Source: an uncultured Anaerolineaceae bacterium (GTDB lineage Bacteria > Chloroflexota > Anaerolineae > Anaerolineales > Anaerolineaceae). From it: DNA of 10,320 nt. Location of the stretch: assembly GCA_937920255.1 (NCBI GenBank), contig CALDSL010000155.1, positions 1 through 10,320 on the forward strand. Direction: 5' to 3'. A program made the translations under genes and the position numbers. The notes beneath the pieces are model-generated. The model was not told the origin of the DNA. It made no database searches and saw nothing but the letters and a program-made list of their open reading frames with translations. This document shows, one piece after another, positions 5,345 to 10,320 of the stretch; within the stretch, counting starts at the first letter, position 1; each line of letters begins with the position of its first letter.

Positions 5345-6593
5345 CTTTGAACACGCGAACATGGCTGTTCGCGAGTTGGTTGATAACGGTTTTTCACGCG
5401 ATGACATCAGCCTGATGGCGGGTGATGAAAGCGGTGAGTACGGACAGTATCTTCGTTCGGACGAATACCGCAACCGCGATATGAGCGCCGGCGAAGGTTC
5501 TGCTACCGGCGCCGGGGTTGGCGCCGGAATTGGCGCGACACTTGGCGGTATTGGCGGCCTGCTGGTTGGATTGGGCGCGCTGGTAATCCCGGGTATTGGC
5601 CCGGTGGTTGCCGCTGGCCCCCTTTCGGCCGCCCTGGCAGGCCTCGCCGGTGCTGGCGCTGGCGCGCTTGCCGGTGGCATCACCGGTGGCCTGATTGGCG
5701 CGCTGGTGGATGTGGGCGTGCCCGAGGAAACTGCGCAGTACTACTCGGAAGGCGTCCGCCGCGGCGGCACCCTGCTGACTGTGCGGACCGAAGATGACAT
5801 GTCCGGCCGCGCGGTGACGATTATGAACCGCCACCAGCCGGTGGATATCAACTCCCGTGCCGCGATGTGGCGCGATGAAGGTTGGACCGGTTTCCATTCC
5901 GATACCGACGTGACCCGTGACCAGGAATCGAGTGGCTCGATGCGCAGTGTGGTGGATCATGACAAGCACCACGATTACGATACCAGCCGCGATTACGATC
6001 GCGAAAACATCCCCACCACGGGCGAGGGTGACTCCACCCTCGGCACGGGCGGGGTGATGGGTTCCTCGTACAGCGGCACCACCGGCCAGGACTTTGGCAC
6101 GGGCTCTTCCTACGGCACTGGGCGTGAAACCGGCCGTGATTATGACCAGGGCAGTGGCGCCACCTCGCAGCACCGCGACTCGGTTGCCCGTGGTGAGAAT
6201 ACCTACACCGGCGATATTTTCGGCGGTGGCCAGCAACACACCGGCGACACTTACTCCGGTGACCGCTCGCACTCCGACACCGGCCAGGGCATGCCCGGCA
6301 CGATGGGCTCAGATATCAACCGTGGCCAGTACCGTGATTTTGGCTACTACGACACTGCCTTCCACAATCACTTCAATACCATGTATGGCACCTCCTACCA
6401 GTACAACCAGTACCAGCCGGCGTATCGTTACGGCTATGACCTGGCCACCGACCCGCGCTATACAGATCGTGACTGGATGGACGTAGAACCCGAAGCTCGC
6501 CGCTACTGGGACGAGCGCGAACCTGGCGCGTGGGAACGGTTCAAGGATGCTGTGCAGCACGCCTGGAACGAAGTTCGCAACGCCGTTGACTAA
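5313..6593 (+). CDS. YflT-like general stress protein with glycine zipper and low-complexity region
   Basis: The protein is 426 aa, and AAGGAG at 5301-5306 fixes ATG5313. Domains in order: residues 1-36 are the ferredoxin-like half of the heat-induced stress protein YflT/GS17M family (VVALYDSFEHANMAVREL, then GFSRDDISLMA). Residues 65-132 are a Gly/Ala-rich zipper (repeated GxGxG, with PGIGPVVAAGP at 93-103) that may insert in a membrane. Residues 133-170 return to the fold (VPEETAQYYSEGVRRGGTLL). Residues 194-336 are a hydrophilic, disordered region rich in Gly, Asp, Ser, Thr and Tyr with TYTGD/DTYSGD repeats. Residues 338-424 are a conserved-looking C-terminal module (YQPAYRYGYDLATDPRY at 367-383, then EPGAWERFKDAVQHAW at 403-418) that recurs in bacterial stress proteins. 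Activity is unknown; a membrane-associated protective role is inferred. Confidence 0.87.
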   Translation: MTRTVVALYDSFEHANMAVRELVDNGFSRDDISLMAGDESGEYGQYLRSDEYRNRDMSAGEGSATGAGVGAGIGATLGGIGGLLVGLGALVIPGIGPVVAAGPLSAALAGLAGAGAGALAGGITGGLIGALVDVGVPEETAQYYSEGVRRGGTLLTVRTEDDMSGRAVTIMNRHQPVDINSRAAMWRDEGWTGFHSDTDVTRDQESSGSMRSVVDHDKHHDYDTSRDYDRENIPTTGEGDSTLGTGGVMGSSYSGTTGQDFGTGSSYGTGRETGRDYDQGSGATSQHRDSVARGENTYTGDIFGGGQQHTGDTYSGDRSHSDTGQGMPGTMGSDINRGQYRDFGYYDTAFHNHFNTMYGTSYQYNQYQPAYRYGYDLATDPRYTDRDWMDVEPEARRYWDEREPGAWERFKDAVQHAWNEVRNAVD

Positions 6594-6605
6594 GTAACAA
6601 TTATC

Positions 6606-6639
6606 TTTCGAGCGCGAGGAACAATCCTCGCGCTCGAAA
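6606..6639 (+). repeat. 15-bp perfect intercistronic hairpin with tetraloop
   Basis: TTTCGAGCGCGAGGA (6606-6620) pairs perfectly with TCCTCGCGCTCGAAA (6625-6639) over the loop ACAA. No T-tract follows on the + strand (ATGCAATCTGG), so it is not a standard terminator. It lies in the 74-nt gap between the YflT-like gene and the SRPBCC gene, 8 nt before a GGAGG. It may stabilise the upstream mRNA, lower read-through to the downstream gene, or mark an RNA-processing site. Confidence 0.75.
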
Positions 6640-6667
6640 TGCAATCTGGAGGAAAAGATAGAAACGC

Positions 6668-7120
6668 ATGGAAGATAAAGTAACCAAATCCATTATCGTG
6701 AAAGCGGATGTCAACAAGGTCTACAATGCCTGGTCGAACTTTGAGAATTTTCCACTATTCATGAAGAACATCAAATCGGTGGAAAAGATGGGCATGAACA
6801 CCAGCCGGTGGGAAATGAAAGGCCCGCTGGGTGTAGAAATCGAATGGGAAGCGGAAACCACCATCAATGATCCAGGAAAACGCATTGCCTGGAGCACCAA
6901 GGACCGCGACGAGGGCAACCTCACCACCAGTGGTCAGGTGGTATTCACCGAACTACCCAACATGGAAACTCAGATCACGGCCGAGGTGCATTATGTCACC
7001 CGTGCGGGTCTGCCGGGCGAGATTGCGGCGCGCCTGTTCGCCGACCCGGAGAAACAGTTGGAAGAAGATCTGACGAATTTTAAGCAGTACATCGAAGGCA
7101 ATATTCACCGCACCGCTTAA
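6668..7120 (+). CDS. SRPBCC-fold (START/Bet v1-like, 'cyclase/dehydrase') protein
   Basis: This 150-aa protein has the SRPBCC pattern: an opening strand VTKSIIVKADVNKVYNAWSNFENFPLFM (residues 5-32), central strands around WEMKGPLGVEIEWEAE (48-63), and a long C-terminal helix (about 123-146, EIAARLFADPEKQLEEDLTNFKQYIEG). Family members bind hydrophobic ligands in a deep cavity; no catalytic residues can be assigned. Soluble relatives of this type often sit beside YtxH, YflT or CsbD stress genes, which fits the operon here. ATG6668 is the first possible start because an in-frame TAG lies at 6659-6661. The nearest Shine-Dalgarno, GGAGG (6648-6652), is 15 nt away, which is unusually far. A terminator-like hairpin follows. 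Confidence 0.9.
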   Translation: MEDKVTKSIIVKADVNKVYNAWSNFENFPLFMKNIKSVEKMGMNTSRWEMKGPLGVEIEWEAETTINDPGKRIAWSTKDRDEGNLTTSGQVVFTELPNMETQITAEVHYVTRAGLPGEIAARLFADPEKQLEEDLTNFKQYIEGNIHRTA

Positions 7121-7142
7121 GGAGCGAGAAACCCTTTTCCAA

Positions 7143-7181
7143 GGCGCCGCGTCTGTTTCAGGCGCGGCGCCGAGACGTTTT
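7143..7181 (+). terminator. Terminator hairpin between convergent genes
   Basis: GGCGCCGCG (7143-7151) pairs with CGCGGCGCC (7163-7171). One G-U and one C-G pair extend the stem inward and leave a 7-nt loop. Four T (7178-7181) follow after a 6-nt gap. It lies between the end of the SRPBCC gene (+) and the end of the MFS gene (-), where a shared terminator is expected. The detached T-run makes it suboptimal. Confidence 0.65.
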
Positions 7182-7190
7182 CCGTTCAAA

Positions 7191-8531
7191 TTATGTACCA
7201 GGTTGATGGCCTTGTTGGCCGCGTAATCGCCACAACAAAATGCCGGTAAACAGCATGATCGCCGCGGCCACCGAAAATGATGTCACATACCCCAGAAATT
7301 GCACAATATAGCCCGCGGCCAGATTGCCGGTGATCCCGGCCAGTCCCATGACCGCGTTATAGGTACCAATAGAGCGCGCCTCTTTGCCACGCTGGCTCAG
7401 ATCGGCAACGATGGTTGGCCCGGAGACCGATATCGCCGCCCAGCTAATGCCGTTCAGTATCTGCACCACTACGATCGCGTACAGGCCGGCCTGGCCGAGT
7501 TGGAAGAATGCCAGCGCGGCACAGATGGCGAACAGAACCGCGCGCAGCCCGGCCGCCTGTGATTGAAGACCCAGCCCGCGCCTGTGAACCATCCAGTTTC
7601 CCATGGGCACAAAGAAGAACGTATCCACCACCGATTTGACCAGGTTGATCAAAAACACCTGGCCGTTGCTGGCTTTCAAAGACTGACTGAGGAACAGGGG
7701 GAAGGGCATGAAGGCGATGTTAATCCCAAAAAACAGGACAAACGTGTAGAGGTAATATTTTCCCAGCGTGGCGCCAAATGTGCTACACAGGTTCTGAATT
7801 TGCGCCGCTCCGGCGAGATTGCTCAGGTTGGGGAGGAAGTAGCGCGCGCGCTCGACCACCTGCGCGAACAGAGTACCCGGCACTCGGGGGCCTGGGGTTA
7901 CCCGAGACTGCCGGCCGGCCTGCTCGCGGATCCACAGCATGGCAAGGATGGGGCTGACCAGACCGGCGCCACCAGCGAACAAAAACAGACCGCGCATCAC
8001 GGCCTCGTTTGGAAAGACATCTGGTAGAAATTGCAGCCAGACAGTACCAATGAGCATGCCTGCCACATAGCTCAACCCACCGATCTGGTTAAACCAACCG
8101 AATGAAACCGGCCACTGTTTTTCGGGAATATTCTCAATCAACAACGCCGAAGAAGTTGGCCCAACGGCCGTGCCCAACAGGGAACCGAAGAAGCTGTAGA
8201 TCATCACCAGCGCGATCGAATCGGCGATGCCGGTGAGGATGGTGGAAAGCGAAAAAGCCAGCAGCCCAGCCAGCATGAATGGCAGCCGGCGCTGCATCCG
8301 GTCTGACAAATTTCCCCAGATGATCGAAGCCGGCGCGCTGGCCAGCGATGTCAGCGAAGCCACCCAGCCCACATCGGCCAGGTTACCGTTCAACACTTGG
8401 ACGATGAACAACGGCGTGAGCGGGGCGATCAGCCCGCCGCCCAGCCGGTTCGGAATGAACGCATAGAACCACGCGGGAACATGATACGGCCGTTCGCTGG
8501 TCGTGGAAATGTTCGGCTGTGCTGGCGGCAT
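7191..8531 (-). CDS. Major facilitator superfamily transporter
   Basis: The protein is 446 aa with about 12 hydrophobic segments in two halves and a hydrophilic central loop (about residues 206-230, RQSRVTPGPRVPG). The classical MFS motif A between helices 2 and 3 reads GNLSDRMQRR (73-82), with the conserved Asp77 and Arg78. The N-terminal tail (about 20 residues, hydrophilic) is cytoplasmic. Members with this plan are proton-coupled antiporters or permeases; the substrate cannot be read here. The ATG at 8531 has only a weak AGGA (8545-8542) upstream. The stop of the small membrane protein lies 17 nt before it on the same strand, so the two are probably cotranscribed and perhaps translationally coupled. 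It converges on the stress operon. Confidence 0.92.
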   Translation of the reverse strand: MPPAQPNISTTSERPYHVPAWFYAFIPNRLGGGLIAPLTPLFIVQVLNGNLADVGWVASLTSLASAPASIIWGNLSDRMQRRLPFMLAGLLAFSLSTILTGIADSIALVMIYSFFGSLLGTAVGPTSSALLIENIPEKQWPVSFGWFNQIGGLSYVAGMLIGTVWLQFLPDVFPNEAVMRGLFLFAGGAGLVSPILAMLWIREQAGRQSRVTPGPRVPGTLFAQVVERARYFLPNLSNLAGAAQIQNLCSTFGATLGKYYLYTFVLFFGINIAFMPFPLFLSQSLKASNGQVFLINLVKSVVDTFFFVPMGNWMVHRRGLGLQSQAAGLRAVLFAICAALAFFQLGQAGLYAIVVVQILNGISWAAISVSGPTIVADLSQRGKEARSIGTYNAVMGLAGITGNLAAGYIVQFLGYVTSFSVAAAIMLFTGILLWRLRGQQGHQPGT

Positions 8532-8548
8532 GCAGCAGGTGTCCTGCT

Positions 8549-8893
8549 CTAATCCTGCTCGTCCTCGTCACCGGTGACGGGCATGGCGCCGAGCGAGACC
8601 TGCCGGTTGCGCCGCCTCACGTTTGCCACCAGCCGCGCAGCCGCCGCGAAACCCGCGGTGAACAACAACGCCGAGAAAGCCCCGCCGATCACCCAGAACC
8701 GGAGCATGGCTGCCGGTTCTGCGGCGCTCAGGCTGGCCTGCAATCCGGGCCAGGCCCCATCGCGCAGCGCGGTGATAAGCGCGGCCGCCGGCAGGATGCT
8801 GAGCAGCAGCCCAGCCACAAAACCCGCCAAGATTTCTGAACCAGATGACTGCTCGTAGGCTGGACGCCGCAAGGAACTGTATCGATTTTTCAT
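8549..8893 (-). CDS. Small two-helix membrane protein of unknown function
   Basis: The protein is 114 aa from ATG8893, chosen because AGGTG (8903-8899) lies 5 nt upstream. An in-frame GTG at 8917 would add eight residues and lacks such a site. Two hydrophobic helices (about 21-43 and 65-90) are joined by a short loop. The N-terminus is hydrophilic (NRYSSLRRPAYEQSS). The C-terminus has a basic patch, RRRNRQ (93-98), and an acidic end, GDEDEQD. The positive patch after helix 2 suggests that both termini face the cytoplasm. I do not recognise the family. It immediately precedes the MFS gene on the same strand, so it may be an accessory to that transporter, but this is only positional inference. 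Confidence 0.7.
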   Translation of the reverse strand: MKNRYSSLRRPAYEQSSGSEILAGFVAGLLLSILPAAALITALRDGAWPGLQASLSAAEPAAMLRFWVIGGAFSALLFTAGFAAAARLVANVRRRNRQVSLGAMPVTGDEDEQD

Positions 8894-8946
8894 GATTGCA
8901 CCTGTAATCCCCGGCACATGAAGTGGATACCGGAGGTCGTTGCCAT

Positions 8947-8974
8947 AGGATACCTGTATTCGGGATCATTGCAA
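8947..8974 (-). promoter_or_regulatory. Candidate promoter of the small membrane protein/MFS pair
   Basis: On the minus strand TTGCAA (8974-8969) and TATCCT (8952-8947) are separated by 16 bp, placing a start near 8940, about 47 nt before ATG8893. Matches to consensus are moderate. The site begins right after the terminator hairpin of the upstream gene, which supports a separate transcription unit. Confidence 0.3.
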
Positions 8975-9005
8975 AATCGCAGCCCCGGCACGCCGGGGCT
9001 GCGAT
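8973..9005 (-). terminator. Intrinsic terminator of the SDR gene
   Basis: A 13-bp perfect stem (8976-8988 with 8993-9005; arms ATCGCAGCCCCGG and CCGGGGCTGCGAT) has a 4-nt loop. Read on the minus strand it is followed by TTTT (8976-8973, partly in the stem). It begins 13 nt after the stop codon of the SDR gene. The stem is strong and the U-tract short. Confidence 0.8.
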
Positions 9006-9017
9006 CCGGTGACAAAC

Positions 9018-10320
9018 TTATGCGCGGAATTCCTCGCGTTCCGCCAGGCATTCCTGGACATCTTGAACCCGCTTTGCCAGCCGGTCGGGAACAGACCCCG
9101 GTTCGCGGCGCAAAAACTTCTTGGGTTCCACGTCTTTGATGCGCTCCATAGCCCGTTCAGGCATGCTTTGGCGACCCGGGATCAGGCCCTTGGGCATGAT
9201 GTCCTGCACTTTCGACAGGAACTTTTCGGGCATACTCTGCCGGCGACGTGGCAGACTGGGAACCGACTCGCGCACGTGGTGCAGGGTCTCGCGTGCATTG
9301 GGGACCGACTCACGCACGTTGTGCAGGGTCTTGCGCGCGCTGTGGAGCGTTTCGTGAGGATCCGGCAGCTTATCACGCGTCTTGCTCACGCGGTTGCTCA
9401 CCGTTTTCAACGCCTCTCGGGCGCTCTTGCTGATACGCCGCTGCAAGCTGGGCTTTTCAGGCTTCAAGCGTGAGATCAGCCCGGCGATCAAACCCGCCGA
9501 GGTCAGGTCTGACACAAAGTTGCCGACGGTGCGGCTCGCGCGTCGCGGCAGGCTCATCTGCTCGCGGCGTGAGCGGAGATACAGCGCTATGCCAATCGGA
9601 AGGGCAGCCAGCATCAGCCCCCGCAGGGCCCATTTGGCAGCCGGATGAGTCTCCAGCCAGATGGCCTTGCTGTACATCCCCGGCTTTTTCCCTTCAACGC
9701 GATGGTATCCCTCGATATGCTGGTAGAGATTATTGGGGGCCTCCGGTCCTTTGATGATATCGGACTCCTGCGCTTTGAAAGCCACACTGCGTAGCATGGC
9801 GTCATTCATGCGCGGGGAGAGCCGGCGGCTGGCCTGGAAGATGGTGGAACCGCCCCCCACATTGAGATTGCGCACCGGGTGCGAGGCGGCATACACGATG
9901 GCGTCCGCCACGGATTTGGCCGAGTAGATGGGGGGCATCAGGTCCGGCTCGAACCCCAGCGTTGTCTTTGCTTTCTCAAAGAATGGCGTGCTGACGGTGG
10001 CGGGGCGGATGCTGGTGACGCTGATGGGATAGCCGTCGTGTTTCAATTCGACGCGCAGCGTGTCGATCAGTCCTTTCAGGCCGGCTTTGGAAGCCACATA
10101 CGGCCCCTGGTAAGGAACCGGGACAACCGAATCGACCGAGCTGACGATGATCAGCGCACCGCGGCCTTCGCGTTTGAGGTGCGGCAGCGCCGCCTGAATG
10201 CCGTACATCGGGCCATGCAGGTTCACGTCCAATACACGGCGGAAATCATCCGCATTGGTCTCTTCGACTTTCGAGTACAGCGGAACGCCGGCAATATGCG
10301 CCCAGGTATCGATGCGGCCG
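9018..10320 (-). CDS. SDR-family oxidoreductase with membrane anchor and basic repeat tail (N-terminus beyond window)
   Basis: The frame runs off the right edge, so the nucleotide-binding GxxxGxG part is not seen. The visible 433 residues start GRIDTWAHIAGV, a subfamily variant of the NNAG region. Counting from the TTG at 10232, the catalytic tetrad is complete: Asn4 (NLHG), Ser32 (VSSVDS), Tyr45 and Lys49 (YVASK). PATVSTPFF follows at 78-86. The YQHIEGYHRVEG segment (170-181) is typical of a membrane-tailed SDR group as I remember it. A hydrophobic helix (about 201-219; 9632-9576) with flanking Arg suggests anchoring. Beyond it lie about 180 mostly basic residues with tandem repeats: two 14-residue units at 298-325 and RQSMPE/RQSMPER units at 331-370. 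The substrate is unknown. A terminator follows, so it ends its own transcript. Confidence 0.88.
   Translation of the reverse strand, partial: GRIDTWAHIAGVPLYSKVEETNADDFRRVLDVNLHGPMYGIQAALPHLKREGRGALIIVSSVDSVVPVPYQGPYVASKAGLKGLIDTLRVELKHDGYPISVTSIRPATVSTPFFEKAKTTLGFEPDLMPPIYSAKSVADAIVYAASHPVRNLNVGGGSTIFQASRRLSPRMNDAMLRSVAFKAQESDIIKGPEAPNNLYQHIEGYHRVEGKKPGMYSKAIWLETHPAAKWALRGLMLAALPIGIALYLRSRREQMSLPRRASRTVGNFVSDLTSAGLIAGLISRLKPEKPSLQRRISKSAREALKTVSNRVSKTRDKLPDPHETLHSARKTLHNVRESVPNARETLHHVRESVPSLPRRRQSMPEKFLSKVQDIMPKGLIPGRQSMPERAMERIKDVEPKKFLRREPGSVPDRLAKRVQDVQECLAEREEFRA
9258..9341 (-). repeat. Two tandem 42-bp repeats inside the SDR tail
   Basis: Units 9258-9299 and 9300-9341 match at about 35 of 42 positions by eye. 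They encode the 14-residue units SARKTLHNVRESVP and NARETLHHVRESVP. The flanking DPHETLH looks like a decayed third copy. The length is a multiple of three, so copy-number change would keep the frame. Confidence 0.8.

Noticed and set aside
5394..6272. 292-codon open frame antisense to the YflT-like gene
   Set aside because: It is wholly opposite a recognisable gene, arises from GC-rich codon bias, has a low-complexity Ala/Gly/Thr composition, and shows no family motif.
6618..6627. A further GGA-N4-TCC dyad (GGAACAATCC)
   Set aside because: It is the top of the 15-bp hairpin. No TTG-N17-TATAGT follows at the spacing used by the stress promoters, so I do not count it as an operator.
7563..8027. 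154-codon + strand frame inside the minus-strand MFS gene
   Set aside because: It is a shadow of the transporter's codons; it is hydrophilic, has no recognisable domain, and has no independent promoter or spacing logic.
2692..8531. The two MFS genes as a duplicated pair or repeat flanks of an island
   Set aside because: Apart from the general MFS plan the two proteins look clearly different, lie on opposite strands, and share no flanking DNA repeats.
9009..9473. 154-codon + strand frame opposite the SDR tail
   Set aside because: Its apparent repeats (VVQGLA...) are only the complement of the tail repeats, and the minus-strand reading continues a clear SDR gene.
10280..10320. Missing NNAG motif in the SDR (reads HIAG)
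   Set aside because: The DTWxHxAG form is, as far as I recall, normal for this SDR subfamily, and the N-S-Y-K tetrad is intact, so it is not evidence of inactivation.

Overview
The window is moderately GC-rich and densely coded, with short intergenic gaps. Its gene content is a Tat-exported MsrP-like enzyme with a lipobox, a DUF892 ferritin-like protein, YtxH and YflT stress proteins, and an SDR of the 'DTWxHxAG' type. From memory this recalls Chloroflexota (Anaerolineae/Caldilineae-like) or another environmental bacterium. No rRNA or other decisive marker is present, so the taxonomy is only an inference. I saw no tRNA, rRNA, CRISPR array, insertion sequence or phage gene.

Left part (1-3969, all + strand). 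A polytopic membrane protein built from four internal repeats is probably cut by the left edge. A hairpin-rich gap follows. Next is the two-gene msrP-msrQ unit: a periplasmic/extracytoplasmic molybdopterin methionine-sulfoxide reductase and its heme b membrane partner, 4 nt apart. An MFS transporter comes after these and starts on a TTG codon with a good Shine-Dalgarno.

Centre (3970-7190, + strand). This is a general-stress module. A monocistronic DUF892 (YciE/YciF-like) gene ends in a strong intrinsic terminator. A probable four-gene operon follows: a YtxH-like membrane protein, an unlisted 50-codon small ORF, a large YflT/glycine-zipper/low-complexity stress protein, and an SRPBCC lipid/ligand-binding-fold protein. 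Both transcription units are preceded by the same control region. Each has the identical 14-bp box TAGGGAAATCCCTC, a weaker GGA-N4-TCC dyad 22 bp further on, then a TTGNNN-N17-TATAGT promoter, all with exactly the same spacing. This is the strongest new signal in the window. It suggests one unidentified activator or response regulator driving both units.

Right part (7191-10320, all - strand). A small two-TM protein and an MFS transporter form a likely pair. Upstream of them, and separated by a terminator hairpin, lies an SDR-family oxidoreductase whose N-terminus is beyond the right edge. After its catalytic domain it carries a membrane-anchor segment and a long, basic, repeat-rich tail that classical SDRs lack.
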